Source: Caballeronia hypogeia (GTDB lineage Bacteria; Pseudomonadota; Gammaproteobacteria; Burkholderiales; Burkholderiaceae). From it: DNA of 64,000 nucleotides. A program made the position numbers and the translations under genes. The stretch lies in assembly GCF_001544875.2 (NCBI RefSeq), contig NZ_FCOA02000004.1:186001-250000 (forward strand). The letters run 5' to 3'. The notes beneath the pieces are model-generated. The model was given only the letters and a program-made list of their open reading frames with translations. It was not told the origin of the DNA and did no database searches. Below, in pieces: positions 10,801 to 20,260 of this stretch (its first letter is position 1; each line of letters opens with the position of its first letter).

Positions 10801-11046
10801 CGAGCTCATGTAGATCATGTTGTCCGCGCCGTTCACCTGCTGCTCGATCGGCGCGGCCACGTTGTTCGCGACGACGTCCGCGCTCGCGCCCGGATATGTC
10901 GCGGAAATCGTTATCTGCGGCGGCGTGATGTCCGGATACTGCGCGGTGGGCAGCGCGAGCATGGTCAGCGCGCCGCCCAGCGTGATGATGATGGAAATGA
11001 CCGAGGCGAAAATCGGACGGTCAATGCAGAAATGTGAAATGTTCAT
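7822..11046 (-). CDS. RND multidrug efflux pump, inner-membrane transporter (HAE1 family)
   Basis: This 1074-residue protein is an AcrB/MexB-type proton-driven drug pump. It begins MNISHFCIDRPIFASVISI and shows the usual 12-helix plan with two large periplasmic loops. The proton-relay residues are present: paired Asp in GIVVDDAIVVIENVER (helix 4) and Lys in AAKNAILIFEFA (helix 10). The C-terminus ends in a Ser/Pro/Gly-rich tail after SRSKKKSGD. It lies between the adaptor and channel genes, so all three parts of a tripartite pump are together. The exact substrate cannot be told from sequence by eye. Confidence 0.95.
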   Translation of the reverse strand: MNISHFCIDRPIFASVISIIITLGGALTMLALPTAQYPDITPPQITISATYPGASADVVANNVAAPIEQQVNGADNMIYMSSSSSSTGNLTINAYFQIGTNPELAQVDVQNRVNLALPQLPQSVTAQGVQVQKKSQAFMMVIAIYSPDERYDATYIANYANVYVLDALKRIPGANQAAIFGTPDYAMRIWLKPDRMAQLGITASDVQRAVANQNQQFAVGRLGQSPTGAPVEQSFAVTTTGRLTEPSEFENIIIRAQSGGAAIVRLKDVGRAELGQKDYSIRSRFQGKSATVLAVYQQPGANALDVSKQVRATLAEMKKSFPPGIDYQIAMDTTEFTRASISDVVHTFFEAVVLVVIVVFVFLQSLRATLIPVIAVPVSIVGTFMGMQALGFSINMLTLFGMVLAIGIVVDDAIVVIENVERNMTVFKLDPKTAAKQAMDEVAGPVVAIVLVLCAVFVPVAFLGGITGQMYKQFAITIAISVVISGVVALTLSPALAALLLKPGHHEKKGFFRWFDRQFERMTHGYTRIVRLIIKRFVIALLLFVGMIALAVVMMKDIPTAFLPPEDQGYLLGAVIMPDAASLDRTGQVSDRVTEYFMKQPAVGSITTIDGFSILDSQNKNNASTFFVGFKSFDERYKSANIRTQNARAVLVDAYKNLSQIRQGIVVPLNPPSIPGLGTTGGTEIWIQSKGDATISQFAAVVDDFVAKAKARPELTGVTNTFNASSQQLLASVDRDKAETLGVPVEDVYSAMQTMFGSLYVSQFNRSSRLWQVILQAEPQYRLRPDDLTQIFVKSKTGEMVPLKSVVTTKYVTGPDLITRFNNFPAVKITANAAPGYASGQVIQALEEVAAGLPSDYGIGWSGEAYEAKQSGSSSALVFVFGLIMVFLILAAQYEKWSLPFGVLMAVPFAIFGALLAILLRGLNNDVYFQIGLTMLVALAAKNAILIFEFAVLNREHGKSVFDAAMTAAEERLRPIVMTSLAFILGCVPLAIATGASANSRHSIGTGVIGGMLGATVIAVFFIPMFFWGLETLTSRSKKKSGDAPAPSPDASSTTQGGGGPNASPSAPDTGKGD

Positions 11047-11093
11047 TGGCCTCTTCCGCGACGTGCTTTTCTGACCCGGGGCTTTTCGTCAAT

Positions 11094-12353
11094 TCACTTC
11101 TGATTCCCGCCGTTCTGGGTGTCCGCCTGGCTCAGCGTGGTCGACGGGCCGGATGCCGGCGCTCCGTTGTCGGCGGGCGCGCCCGTGATGCGAATCTGCG
11201 AATCGGCCGAGACGCGGATCGCGCCATCGACGATCACGCGCTCGCCCGCTTTCAGCCCGCTCGTGATGAACCAGTCGTCGCCGTGCCATTCGCCGACCTC
11301 GACGACGCGCTGATGCGGCTTCGACTGGTCGTCGAGCGTCCACACGAAGTGGCTCTTCGCGCCCTGCAGCACCGCGCGTTGCGGCACGAGGATCGCGTTG
11401 GGCCGCAGCGCGCCCGCGACGCGCGCCTTGACGAACTGGCCGGGCCGCAGCGTGCCCTTCGGATTCGCGAACACCGCGCGCACCAGGAACGTACCCGTCT
11501 CCGTGCTGAAGGCCGGATTCGTGAAATCGATACGGCCGGTCTGCGGATACTTGGTGCCGTCCGCCTGGATGATGGTCACGTCGAACTTGTTCTCGGGCGG
11601 AAAGATGAGCAGGCCTTTCTTGATCTGCTCGCGATACGTCAGCAACTCGTTCTCGGAGATGCTGAAGTTGACCCACATCGGATCGAGTTGATAGACGTAG
11701 GTGAGCAGGCCCTGTTGCGTCGGCGTCACATAGCTGCCTTCCTGTACGCGCGCGAAGCTCGACAGGCCCTTGAGCGGCGAGCGGATCGTCGTGTAACTGA
11801 GATTCAGCTCGGCGGTCTGCACCTCGCCCTTGGCGGCGATCACGGCCGCCTGCGCGCTCTTCTCGTTGCCGATGGCGTCATCGAGATCCTTCTTGCTCAA
11901 TGCGTTCATCGCGGCGAGCGGTTTCACGCGCGCGAGATTCTGCTGGGTGACGAGCAGCCGCGCCTCCTGCTGCGCGAGCGAACCCTTCGCGGTCTGCAAC
12001 GCAGCTTCGAACGGGCGCTTGTCCATGATGAACATCACCTGATTCGGCGCGACGAGATCGCCTTCTGTATACATGCGCTTTTCAAGGAAACCATCGACAC
12101 GCGCGCGAATTTCGACCTCGCGCGAACTTTGCGTCTGCGCGGTGAATTCGAAGTCGACGGGCGTCGAGCGGGCGGTGACGGTCATCGCAGTGACGTCGAC
12201 CGGTGGTCTCTGTGCTTCGGGAGCGGGCTTCTTGCACGCGGCGAGCGCAAGCGACGCGAGCGCGCAGATCGCGAACAGGCGCAGCGCGCCCAGCGGACGC
12301 GACGGTGTAGCGAACGAGCAGCAGTCCTGTATCTGTTTCGACACGAACGCCAT
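11094..12353 (-). CDS. RND efflux periplasmic adaptor (membrane fusion protein)
   Basis: This 419-residue adaptor joins the RND pump to its channel. I chose the ATG at 12353 because a GGGAGG site lies 7 bases upstream and the product then has a lipoprotein signal ending in SLALAAC (Cys about residue 37); an ATG at 12437 lacks both. The barrel-sandwich half-motifs (RARVDGFLEKRMYTEGDLV and STPVDFEFTAQ), a coiled-coil hairpin (residues about 100-170) and the RIDFTNPAFSTETGTF beta-barrel segment are typical of the AcrA/MexA family. It is the first gene of the operon; its promoter should lie in the gap to the right. Confidence 0.93.
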   Translation of the reverse strand: MAFVSKQIQDCCSFATPSRPLGALRLFAICALASLALAACKKPAPEAQRPPVDVTAMTVTARSTPVDFEFTAQTQSSREVEIRARVDGFLEKRMYTEGDLVAPNQVMFIMDKRPFEAALQTAKGSLAQQEARLLVTQQNLARVKPLAAMNALSKKDLDDAIGNEKSAQAAVIAAKGEVQTAELNLSYTTIRSPLKGLSSFARVQEGSYVTPTQQGLLTYVYQLDPMWVNFSISENELLTYREQIKKGLLIFPPENKFDVTIIQADGTKYPQTGRIDFTNPAFSTETGTFLVRAVFANPKGTLRPGQFVKARVAGALRPNAILVPQRAVLQGAKSHFVWTLDDQSKPHQRVVEVGEWHGDDWFITSGLKAGERVIVDGAIRVSADSQIRITGAPADNGAPASGPSTTLSQADTQNGGNQK

Positions 12354-12652
12354 AGGCGCCTCCCTTTTGGGATAGCCGATCGTTGAAGGGTGGACGCGCT
12401 CGAACGCGCCCGCCACGGCATGCTCGCGGTGACCCAAGCGAGCGCATGCCCGGAAAACATGCGTTTCCGTGGGATGCTTTCGCTATGCGATGAAATCGCG
12501 CGGGAAAGGATTACTTGGCGACGTCAACGAGCGCGAGCCTGAGTCTTGACATAGGTCGTAGCTGCCTCCGATTTTTGATGATCGAGTTCTGACGAGAGAG
12601 CTGCTGATGGTTCGCCGCCGCTTAGCGTGACGTGCGTGACGAGTCTAGTAAT

Positions 12653-12666
12653 AGCCGAACTCGGCT
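12653..12666. promoter_or_regulatory. Near-palindrome, candidate operator of the RND operon
   Basis: AGCCGAACTCGGCT has perfect 6-bp arms around a 2-bp centre. It lies about 300 bases upstream of the adaptor gene in the divergent promoter region. Such short palindromes are common targets of dimeric repressors, but no regulator gene is adjacent, so the assignment is a guess. Confidence 0.3.
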
Positions 12667-12758
12667 GAAAACGCCATAGCGTTTATTGCCATTTCTCGTG
12701 AACGTTGTGTATCGATCTTCGAAGCACGTGCTGAATAGCTGCGGCAAGCTGACAAATT

Positions 12759-12777
12759 GTTATCGGCAGGTTATCGG
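12759..12777. promoter_or_regulatory. Tandem GTTATCGG pair, 11-bp period
   Basis: Two exact copies of GTTATCGG start at 12759 and 12770, so they fall on the same face of the helix. A third GTTATC lies a little downstream (near 12805). Direct repeats with one-turn spacing are typical of response-regulator sites. They lie 320 bases upstream of the DUF485-actP genes; the regulator is unknown. Confidence 0.35.
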
Positions 12778-13098
12778 TATGGAATTCTTATCAGTCTGCC
12801 GAATCGTTATCCCGCATTTTGAAACATCGGCGGCAACTGTCGATGTTTTCATATTCGACGTCGCGGCGAACGATCGATCGGCGATCGCGCGCATGGCTTC
12901 GCGTAAACCCCGCCACAGGAAAACGCCTCGCGTAAGAAACGGGTAAGCGGATGCTCTTACCTTAGTCTCCAGCGCGTCGAAAGCATGCGCGTGCATCGCA
13001 TGTCGTCCCCGCTCGGGGATTTCCCTATTCAAATGGATCGCTGGCTGTCCGGGCCTGGCCGGAACGCGCGCGCCTTTTCAGTCAGAGAAGAGATACCC

Positions 13099-13419
13099 AT
13101 GCAGGAGACGGAGATGGACCTCAAGGTCGTTGAGAAAATCAAGGCGAGCGCCGCCTATCACGAACTGGTGAGCAAGCGCTCGAAACTCGGCTGGACGCTC
13201 ACCGCACTCGTGCTGATCGTCTATTACGGCTATGTGCTGCTGATCGCGTTCGACAAGGATCTGCTGGCCGCGAAGATGGGCGCGGGCGTCATGACATGGG
13301 GCATGCCCATCGGTCTGTTCGTGATCGTGTTCACGGTCGTGATCACGGGCCTGTATGTGCGCCACGCCAACAGCACGTACGACGAACTCACCGACAAGAT
13401 CAAGCGGGAGGCCGCATGA
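13099..13419 (+). CDS. DUF485 family inner-membrane protein
   Basis: This 106-residue protein has two membrane helices ([20 protein letters not shown] and [19 protein letters not shown]) and the DUF485 pattern [17 protein letters not shown] near the N-terminus and [16 protein letters not shown] near the end. The start is the ATG at 13099, with a purine-rich AGAGAAGAGAT upstream; an upstream ATG at 12985 would add an improbable extension. DUF485 proteins (YjcH type) are encoded next to acetate symporter ActP, as here, where the stop overlaps the actP ATG. A helper role in acetate uptake is known by association only. Confidence 0.92.
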   Translation: MQETEMDLKVVEKIKASAAYHELVSKRSKLGWTLTALVLIVYYGYVLLIAFDKDLLAAKMGAGVMTWGMPIGLFVIVFTVVITGLYVRHANSTYDELTDKIKREAA

Positions 13420-15077
13420 AGGCATATCGATTCCTCACGGCAGGCGCGCTCTTCGCCGCGTCCGCCAGCTCGTTCGCAGCCGGCGGCGATCTCGGGCAGG
13501 CGGTCAAGCAACCGACCAACTGGACCGCCATCAGCATGTTCGTCGTGTTCGTGATCGCGACGCTCTTCATCACCAAATGGGCGGCGAAGAAGACGCGTTC
13601 CGCCGCGGAGTTCTACACGGCGGGCGGCGGCATTACCGGCTTCCAGAACGGCCTTGCGATTGCCGGCGATTTCATGTCGGCGGCTTCGTTTCTCGGCATT
13701 TCCGCGGCGGTGTACACCAATGGCTATGACGGCCTGATCTATTCGATCGGTTTTCTGGTCGGCTGGCCGATCATCACGTTCCTGATGGCGGAGCGCCTGC
13801 GCAATCTCGGCCGCTTCACGTTCGCCGATGTCGCCGCGTACCGCTTCAAGCAGACGCCGATTCGCGCGTTCGCCGCGTCCGGCACGCTGGTCGTCGTGGC
13901 GTTCTATCTGATCGCGCAGATGGTGGGCGCGGGACAGCTCATCAAGCTGCTGTTCGGCCTCGAATACTGGATCGCGGTGGTGATCGTCGGCGCGCTGATG
14001 ATGGTGTACGTGCTCTTCGGCGGCATGACCGCGACCACGTGGGTGCAGATCATCAAGGCGTGTCTGCTGCTTGCCGGCGCTTCTTTCATGGCCTTCATGG
14101 TGCTGTGGCAGTTCCACTTCAGCCCCGAAGCGCTGTTCGCCAAGGCGGTCGACGTGCACGAGAAGAAGGCGTCGATCATGGGCCCGGGCAACTTCATCAA
14201 GGACCCGATCTCGGCGATCTCGTTCGGCATCGCGCTGATGTTCGGCACGGCGGGTCTGCCGCACATCCTGATGCGCTTCTTCACGGTGCCCAACGCGAAG
14301 GAAGCGCGCAAGTCGGTGTTCTGGGCGACGACCTGGATCGGCTACTTCTACATTCTCACGTTCATCATCGGCTTCGGCGCGATCGTGCTGGTGAGCACCA
14401 ATCCGATGTTCAAGGATGCGGGCGGCAAGCTGCTCGGCGGCACGAACATGGCGGCCGTGCATCTGGCGAGCGCGGTGGGCGGCAACGTGTTCCTCGGCTT
14501 CATCTCGGCGGTCGCGTTCGCAACCATTCTCGCGGTGGTCGCGGGACTGACGCTGGCGGGTGCGTCGGCGGTGTCGCATGACCTCTATGCGACCGTGTTC
14601 AAGAAAGGCCAGGCGTCGAGCAAGAGCGAGCTGAAAGTGTCGCGCATCACGACGATCGTGCTGGGCATCGTCGCGGTGGTGCTGGGCATCGTGTTCGAGA
14701 AGCAGAACATTGCGTTCATGGTGTCGCTCGCATTCGCGGTGGCGGCGTCGGCCAACTTCCCGGTGCTCTTCATGTCGGTGCTGTGGCGCGGCTGCACGAC
14801 GCGCGGCGCGGCGGTCGGCGGCTTCCTCGGCCTGCTCTCGGCGGTCGCGCTGACGGTGCTTTCGAAAGCCGTCTGGGTCGATGTGTTCCATTACGCGGAT
14901 GCGCCGTTTCCGTACGCGTCGCCCGCGTTGTTCTCGATGGCGATCGGCTTCCTCGGCATCTGGATCTTCTCGATCACCGACAAGTCCGCGCGCGCCCGCA
15001 TCGATCAGGCTGGCTTCGAAGCGCAGACGGTGCGCTCCGAGACGGGCATCGGCGCGGTGGAGGGCGCGAGCCACTGA
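13416..15077 (+). CDS. actP: Cation/acetate symporter ActP (SSS family)
   Basis: This 553-residue transporter of the sodium:solute symporter family imports acetate and related short acids. I chose the ATG at 13416, which overlaps the DUF485 stop (ATGA) and gives a cleavable signal ([15 protein letters not shown]). Family signatures include [25 protein letters not shown], the [19 protein letters not shown] segment, [14 protein letters not shown] and [18 protein letters not shown]. The length and the long periplasmic N-terminus match ActP. The pair with DUF485 mirrors the yjcH-yjcG arrangement, here without an adjacent acs gene. A strong hairpin follows the stop. Confidence 0.95.
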   Translation: MKAYRFLTAGALFAASASSFAAGGDLGQAVKQPTNWTAISMFVVFVIATLFITKWAAKKTRSAAEFYTAGGGITGFQNGLAIAGDFMSAASFLGISAAVYTNGYDGLIYSIGFLVGWPIITFLMAERLRNLGRFTFADVAAYRFKQTPIRAFAASGTLVVVAFYLIAQMVGAGQLIKLLFGLEYWIAVVIVGALMMVYVLFGGMTATTWVQIIKACLLLAGASFMAFMVLWQFHFSPEALFAKAVDVHEKKASIMGPGNFIKDPISAISFGIALMFGTAGLPHILMRFFTVPNAKEARKSVFWATTWIGYFYILTFIIGFGAIVLVSTNPMFKDAGGKLLGGTNMAAVHLASAVGGNVFLGFISAVAFATILAVVAGLTLAGASAVSHDLYATVFKKGQASSKSELKVSRITTIVLGIVAVVLGIVFEKQNIAFMVSLAFAVAASANFPVLFMSVLWRGCTTRGAAVGGFLGLLSAVALTVLSKAVWVDVFHYADAPFPYASPALFSMAIGFLGIWIFSITDKSARARIDQAGFEAQTVRSETGIGAVEGASH

Positions 15078-15084
15078 CCCGCAC

Positions 15085-15114
15085 GCGGCGGCGCGTTTTA
15101 CGATGCGCCGCCGC
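15085..15114 (+). terminator. GC-rich hairpin after actP
   Basis: Perfect 10-bp arms GCGGCGGCGC (15085-15094) and GCGCCGCCGC (15105-15114) flank a 10-base loop, starting 8 bases after the actP stop. There is no clear U-run after it, so it may be a pause or mRNA-end hairpin rather than a classical intrinsic terminator. Confidence 0.55.
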
Positions 15115-15225
15115 CATACGTATTCGTATACCCGGGATGCCGCGCGCGTCCGAATGGCAGGCAAGAAATGCGTTAAGCTCGATGCAACCTGAATGCACGA
15201 AGCAACGAACGCATTGGAGCGAGCC

Positions 15226-16683
15226 ATGAATCTGCAGTGCCCCAGTCTTTTCGAGCAATCGGCGTATATCGGCGGTGCGTGGGTCGACAGCACGTCGCTG
15301 CCGCGCGTGCCCGTCACCAATCCTTCCAGCGGGGAGATCATCGGCACTGTTCCGCAAGTCACGGCGGAGCAGGTGGCGGAAGCCATCGAATGCGCGAACG
15401 CGGCGCTGCGGGACTGGCGCAGCTGGAGCAGCAGGGAGCGCGCTTCGGTGCTGAGGGAATGGGGGCGGCTCGTCGAACAGCATCGCGACGATCTCGCCAT
15501 CATCCTGTGCAGCGAGCAGGGCAAGCCGCTTCACGAAGCGCGTTCCGAGATCACACAGGCGGCGAATTATCTCGACTGGTTCGCGGAGGAAGCGCGCCGC
15601 ATTTACGGCGACAACATTCCCGCGCCGCGCCGCAATCAGCGCATACGCGTGCTGCATCAGCCGGTCGGCGTATGCGGCGCGATCACCTCGTGGACCTTTC
15701 CCTCGTCGATGGTCGCGCGGCGCGTCGGCGCGGCGCTCGCGGCGGGCTGCACGGTCATTCATCATCCCGATCCGCGAACGCCGTTCTCCGCGCTCGCGCT
15801 GTGCGTGCTCGGGGAGAATGCCGGGCTGCCCCGCGGCGTGCTGTCGGTGCTGACGGGCGAAGGCGATCCGGTCAGAAGCACGCTGCTCGCTCATCCCGAG
15901 GTGCGCAAGGTGTCGTTCACCGGTTCCATCGACGAAGGCAAGAAGCTGATGTCGCAATGCGCCTCGACGGTGAAGAAGATGTCGCTCGAACTCGGCGCGA
16001 ACTGTCCTTTCATCGTGTTCGGCGATGCGGATATCGACCTCGCCGTGAAGGGCGCGCTCGATGCGCGCTTTCGTCATTCGGGGCAGGCGGCCATGTGCGC
16101 GAACCGGTTTTTCGTGCATGAGGACGTGTATGAGAGCTTCGTCGCGAAGCTCGTGTCGCGCGTCGCGTTGCTGAAAGTGAGCGACGGGCTGGACGAAGGC
16201 GCGCAGATCGGGCCGCTGATCAGCGAGGCGGCGGTGCAACGCATCGAAAGTCTCGTCGATGAAGCGGTGAAGCTGGGCGCAACCGTCGCGGCGGGCGGCT
16301 CGCGCGTCGCTCCCGGATCGAATTTTTTCAGGCCGACCGTGCTGACGGACGTGGAGCCGTCGATGAGCATCTGCGGCGACGAAGTGCTCGGACCGATTGC
16401 GAGCGTGCTCCGGTTCAAGGACGAAGACGATGTCATCACGCTGGCGAACGATACGCGCACGGGGCTCGCGGCGTACTTCTACACGGCCGACATCAGCCGC
16501 GCGTTCAGAGTGATGGAGGCGCTCGAATGCGGCGTGGTGGGCGTGAACGATAGTCTCGTGTTCAACGAGGTAGCTCCGTTCGGCGGCATCAAGGAATCGG
16601 GAATGGGGCGTGAAGGGGCTTCCTCGGGTGTGGAGGAATATCTGGAGGCGAAGTATGTCTGCTTTGGGAATCTGGAGGGATAG
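15226..16683 (+). CDS. Aldehyde dehydrogenase, succinate-semialdehyde dehydrogenase-like, altered active-site positions
   Basis: This 485-residue protein has the overall plan of NAD(P)-dependent succinate-semialdehyde dehydrogenases (SAYIGGAWVDS start, ELGANCPFIVFGDADIDLA, GQAAMCANRFFVHE with the catalytic Cys, GGIKESGMGREG near the end). The start at 15226 has GGAG 6 bases upstream. Two usually fixed positions differ: the oxyanion-hole Asn of PWNFP is Thr (SWTFPSSM), and the NAD-binding Lys of the VLKPAE segment is His (VIHHPDPRTP). The Glu of ELG and the Cys remain. It may have changed activity or cofactor use, or it may be an inactive paralogue. It stands alone between actP and a small secreted protein gene. 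Confidence 0.85.
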   Translation: MNLQCPSLFEQSAYIGGAWVDSTSLPRVPVTNPSSGEIIGTVPQVTAEQVAEAIECANAALRDWRSWSSRERASVLREWGRLVEQHRDDLAIILCSEQGKPLHEARSEITQAANYLDWFAEEARRIYGDNIPAPRRNQRIRVLHQPVGVCGAITSWTFPSSMVARRVGAALAAGCTVIHHPDPRTPFSALALCVLGENAGLPRGVLSVLTGEGDPVRSTLLAHPEVRKVSFTGSIDEGKKLMSQCASTVKKMSLELGANCPFIVFGDADIDLAVKGALDARFRHSGQAAMCANRFFVHEDVYESFVAKLVSRVALLKVSDGLDEGAQIGPLISEAAVQRIESLVDEAVKLGATVAAGGSRVAPGSNFFRPTVLTDVEPSMSICGDEVLGPIASVLRFKDEDDVITLANDTRTGLAAYFYTADISRAFRVMEALECGVVGVNDSLVFNEVAPFGGIKESGMGREGASSGVEEYLEAKYVCFGNLEG

Positions 16684-16855
16684 GGGAGACCGACAGAAGT
16701 CGCCGCAAGCGTGTGCAAGAAGTGTGACGCAACGAGCGAATGCCGCCTGAATGCACGTTGTTGCGCGATTTGAAAAATTGTATCTGTCGACAAATTTTTA
16801 TCGACGTGCGTGCCACCATACCGCCTTCAGAACAACACCAGGCGGTATCTGCAAG

Positions 16856-17215
16856 ATGAAAGCACTTTTGAAAGTCCTCACAGTTTCGGCGGCAATGCTG
16901 TTCGCATCCAGCGCATTCGCCTGGGGCGCGTATGCCGCGGATCAGGCCGCCGGCGAGGACCCGTCGAAGGACGGATACGGTTACGCGGTCAACTCTGCAA
17001 GCGCCGCGGCGGCGGAGAGGGAAGCGTTGGCCCAATGCAGGGCGCATGGCAATACTGGCTGCAAGGTGCTCGGCTCGTTTCAACGATGCGGCTCATATGC
17101 GTCGTCCAGTTATAACTGGGGAATCGGAAGCGGCTCCACGCCGCGCAATGCTCAGAACGACGCACGCAAAGCATGCGCTGACAACTGCGAGATCGTTCAC
17201 TCGATTTGCGAGTGA
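16856..17215 (+). CDS. DUF4189-domain secreted protein
   Basis: This 119-residue protein has a signal peptide (MKALLKVLTVSAAMLFASSAFA) and then WGAYAAD, GYGYAVNSASAAAAEREALAQC and paired Cys residues, which is the DUF4189 pattern: a small repeat fold in which Ala-rich helices each end in a Cys. Six Cys residues suggest three disulfides in the periplasm or outside. The ATG at 16856 is chosen because it begins the signal peptide; an upstream ATG at 16751 would bury it. The role of the family is not known. The region just upstream (16684-16855) is AT-richer and likely holds its promoter. Confidence 0.8.
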   Translation: MKALLKVLTVSAAMLFASSAFAWGAYAADQAAGEDPSKDGYGYAVNSASAAAAEREALAQCRAHGNTGCKVLGSFQRCGSYASSSYNWGIGSGSTPRNAQNDARKACADNCEIVHSICE

Positions 17216-17365
17216 GGCATTCGGGACCCTATACCGCTTGCACGTGACCACGGTTCTTGATCGCGGCGGCCGTCGCTCGATCCTCACCGTGTCATGCCTT
17301 TGATGTGCAGGGCCGATCCGCCGCTCCGGCCTCCCGGGAGCGTCGGGATCGTGAAATAGGCTCTA

Positions 17366-20104
17366 CTACTTCGCAGCCACCACGACATCCTCATGCAGAC
17401 GCACGGCCATGACGGGCGCCTCGGGGCCCACGTGCGAGAGCTTCATGAGGCGCGGTTGCAACAGTAGCGCGACGAGCCCGCTCCAGCCAGTCTGATGCGA
17501 CGCGCCGACGCCGCGGCCGCTGTCGCCATGAAAATACTCGTGAAAGAGAATGAGGTCCTGCGAGCGCGCATCGGCTTGCAGCTTAGGGTAAGCGGCCATC
17601 ACGGGGCGCTTGCCATCCTTGTCTTTCAGGAACAGCGTGGTGATCCGGCGCGAGAGATCGTCGGCGATCTCGCTCAACGAAAGCGTGTTGCCCGATCCGG
17701 TCGGGTGCTCGACGCGGAACTCATCGCCATAGTAGCGATGAAACTCGTACAGCGATTCGATCAGCAGATAATTCACCGGCATCCAGATCGGCCCGCGCCA
17801 GTTCGAATTGCCGCCGAACACGCGCGAGTCCGATTCGGCCGGCAGATAGCGGATGCAGAGGTTCACGCCATCGTGATCGAAGATATAGGGCTGGTCGCAA
17901 TGCACGCGTGAGAGCGCCCGCACGCCGTAGTCCGAGAGGAATTCCGCCTGATCGAGCGCACGGCGCAAGAGCGCCTTCATGCGATGTCCGCGTAATAGCG
18001 AGAGCAAGGTGGTCTTGCCCTTGCCCGGCTCCGTCCAGCGCGAGACGAGCCGCGCAAGATTCGGCCGATGATCGAGGAACCACACGAGCCGCTCGCGCAA
18101 TCCCGGCAAATCGCCATATACGCGTTCTTCGAGCACGTGCACGGCGAACAGCGGAATCAATCCGACGATTGAGCGAATGCGCAAAGGCACCCGTTTGCCG
18201 TCGGGCGTGCGCAGCACATCATAGAAAAACTCGTCGCTGCCATCCCAGAGTCCGGTGTTGCAACCCTCGCCGCAACTGACCGCTTCCGCGATATACAGGA
18301 AGTGCTCGAAGAACTTCACGGCGATCTCGACATAGCGTTCGTTCGACATCGCCAGTTCGAGACCGATCTGCATGAGGTCGAGCGCATACGACGCCATCCA
18401 TGCGGTGCCGTCCGCCTGATCGATGCGGCCACCGGTCGGCAACGGCTGCGAGCGATCGAAGATGCCGATGTTGTCGAGTCCGAGAAAGCCGCCCTGAAAG
18501 ATGTTGTGGTCGTCCGCGTCCTTGCGGTTGACCCACCACGCGAAGTTGAGCAGCAGCTTGTGGAACATCACTTCGAGGAAGGCGTGATCGCCGATGCCGG
18601 TCATTTCCCGATCGAGTTCGAACACGCGCCAGGTCGCCCACGCATGCACCGGCGGATTCGCATCGCCGAAGGCCCATTCGTAGGCGGGCAATTGTCCGTT
18701 CGGATGCATGTAGCGTTCCTTCACGAGCAGAAGCAACTGGTTCTTCGCGAACTCAGGATCGATCGTCGCGAATGCGACTGCGTGGAACGCGAGATCCCAC
18801 GACGCATACCACGGATATTCCCACTTGTCCGGCATCGACACGATGTCGCCGTTGCACATGTGCCGCCAGTCTGCGTTGCGGCCGTGCCTGCGTTCGCGCG
18901 GCGGCACGGGCTGGCCCGGATCGCCGTCGTGCCAGCGCGTTACGTCGAACTGATAGTACTGCTTGGTCCATAGCATGCCGGCGAGCGCCTGACGTTGCAC
19001 GAGGCGCGCGTCGGCATCGTCGATGTCGTGTTGCAACGTTGCGTAGAACTCGTCGGCTTCCGCGTGGCGGCGCGCGAACAGCGCCTCCAGGTCGAGCGGC
19101 GCGTCGACCGCGTTGCTCGCCGCGCGCCAGCGCAGATACATGACGGAGCGCGCATGCGGCGCGAGTTCGAGGCGCGCGTGCGCGGCGGTGCGCGTGCCGC
19201 GATCGCGGCGGATCGCCTCCTCGTCGCCTTCGACGAGATAGTCGTTGAAGCCATCCTTGAACGGCCCCGTTCCTTCGATGCCAAAAATGCGTCGAACGTT
19301 CGTGTCGTTTTCGCAGAACAGCCACTCGATCGGCGCATCCGCGCTTGCGGTGACGATCATCGTGCCATGCGACGGATGATGCGCGAGTACGCGCGCGCCT
19401 TCTTCCGCATCCTGCTCCAGCGTGAGCGACGGCTTGCCCCATTTACTCGACCATGCCCAGCGATTGCGCGCCCAGAATTGCGGAAGAACGTGCAAGGTCG
19501 CGGCCTGATTCGCGCGATTTTCTATCGTTACGCGCATCGCGATCTCGTCCGGCGTGTGCTTCGCGTATTCGACGCAGACGTCGAAGTAGCGGTCGTCGTC
19601 GAACACGCCGGTGTCGAGCACTTCGTATTCGGGTTGCTCCGGGCCGCGCGCGCGGTTCTCGTCGATGAGTTGCTGATATGGATACGCGTCGTGCGGATAC
19701 TTGTACAGCATCTTCATGTACGAATGCGTCGGCGTGCCGTCGAGATAGAAGTACAACTCCTTTACATCCTCGCCGTGATTGCCTTGCTCGTTCGTCAGGC
19801 CGAAGAGCCGCTCCTTGATGATCGGATCGCGCCCGTTCCACAGCGCGAGCGACACGCACCAGTCGAGCGGGTCATTGCCGAAGCCGGCGATGCCGTCCTC
19901 GCCCCAGCGATACATGCGGCTGCGCGCATGGTCGTGCGGAAAGTAGTCCCACGCGGTGCCGTATTCGCTGTAGTCCTCGCGAACCGTGCCCCACTGGCGC
20001 TCGCTCAGATACGGGCCCCAGCGGCGCCACCGGTCGCGCTCCGGCCCATGCAGGCGCGAGCCTTCCTTCGATTGCAGCAGATGGATTGCGCGTAGCGGTG
20101 GCAT
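17366..20104 (-). CDS. GH63-like glycoside hydrolase (MGH1-type glucosidase domain)
   Basis: This 912-residue protein resembles bacterial glucosidases of the GH63/mannosyl-oligosaccharide glucosidase clan. The start at 20104 has GGAGG 5 bases upstream. There is no signal peptide, so it is probably cytoplasmic. The N-terminal part (to about residue 380) is beta-rich; the C-terminal part is an alpha/alpha barrel with [49 protein letters not shown] and [19 protein letters not shown]. Asp in WYASWD and Glu in FHEYF are the likely catalytic pair, by analogy with the family. The gene is single, divergent from the DUF4142 operon. The substrate is unknown; trehalose- or glucan-type glucosides are plausible. 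Confidence 0.85.
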   Translation of the reverse strand: MPPLRAIHLLQSKEGSRLHGPERDRWRRWGPYLSERQWGTVREDYSEYGTAWDYFPHDHARSRMYRWGEDGIAGFGNDPLDWCVSLALWNGRDPIIKERLFGLTNEQGNHGEDVKELYFYLDGTPTHSYMKMLYKYPHDAYPYQQLIDENRARGPEQPEYEVLDTGVFDDDRYFDVCVEYAKHTPDEIAMRVTIENRANQAATLHVLPQFWARNRWAWSSKWGKPSLTLEQDAEEGARVLAHHPSHGTMIVTASADAPIEWLFCENDTNVRRIFGIEGTGPFKDGFNDYLVEGDEEAIRRDRGTRTAAHARLELAPHARSVMYLRWRAASNAVDAPLDLEALFARRHAEADEFYATLQHDIDDADARLVQRQALAGMLWTKQYYQFDVTRWHDGDPGQPVPPRERRHGRNADWRHMCNGDIVSMPDKWEYPWYASWDLAFHAVAFATIDPEFAKNQLLLLVKERYMHPNGQLPAYEWAFGDANPPVHAWATWRVFELDREMTGIGDHAFLEVMFHKLLLNFAWWVNRKDADDHNIFQGGFLGLDNIGIFDRSQPLPTGGRIDQADGTAWMASYALDLMQIGLELAMSNERYVEIAVKFFEHFLYIAEAVSCGEGCNTGLWDGSDEFFYDVLRTPDGKRVPLRIRSIVGLIPLFAVHVLEERVYGDLPGLRERLVWFLDHRPNLARLVSRWTEPGKGKTTLLSLLRGHRMKALLRRALDQAEFLSDYGVRALSRVHCDQPYIFDHDGVNLCIRYLPAESDSRVFGGNSNWRGPIWMPVNYLLIESLYEFHRYYGDEFRVEHPTGSGNTLSLSEIADDLSRRITTLFLKDKDGKRPVMAAYPKLQADARSQDLILFHEYFHGDSGRGVGASHQTGWSGLVALLLQPRLMKLSHVGPEAPVMAVRLHEDVVVAAK

Positions 20105-20260
20105 GCGACCTCCGGTGCGTCCGGTGCTTTCGATATGTTTCGTGCGCGGCTTTTCCGATGATAAGCGAAGTGGAAAGCCGCATGACCGCATCGGCCGGGA
20201 ACGGGATTTTTCGTCACGACATCCAACGCCTTAACCGCAACGAGTGCGAGGAGAGTTCAC

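Larger units (their letters stand above)
12354..13098. promoter_or_regulatory. 745-bp intergenic region between divergent RND operon and DUF485-actP operon
   Basis: No convincing gene is seen here; short frames have poor codon use and no ribosome site. The region is less GC-rich than its flanks and must hold the promoters of both divergent operons. It contains several repeats that look like protein-binding sites: CGCATG and CATGCG arms at 12443-12448 and 12458-12463, the near-palindrome AGCCGAACTCGGCT at 12653-12666, a tandem GTTATCGG pair with an 11-bp period at 12759-12777, and GGTAAG/CTTACC arms at 12942-12947 and 12956-12961. None can be assigned to a regulator. Confidence 0.5.

Noticed and set aside
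12686..12946. Short plus-strand frame in the RND/actP gap
   Set aside because: No ribosome site, no similarity, poor codon use for this genome.
13230..15524. Very long open frame on the minus strand opposite actP and the aldehyde dehydrogenase start
   Set aside because: It is a mirror of the high-GC third-codon pattern of actP: Arg/His/Asp-rich, no domain, no ribosome site.
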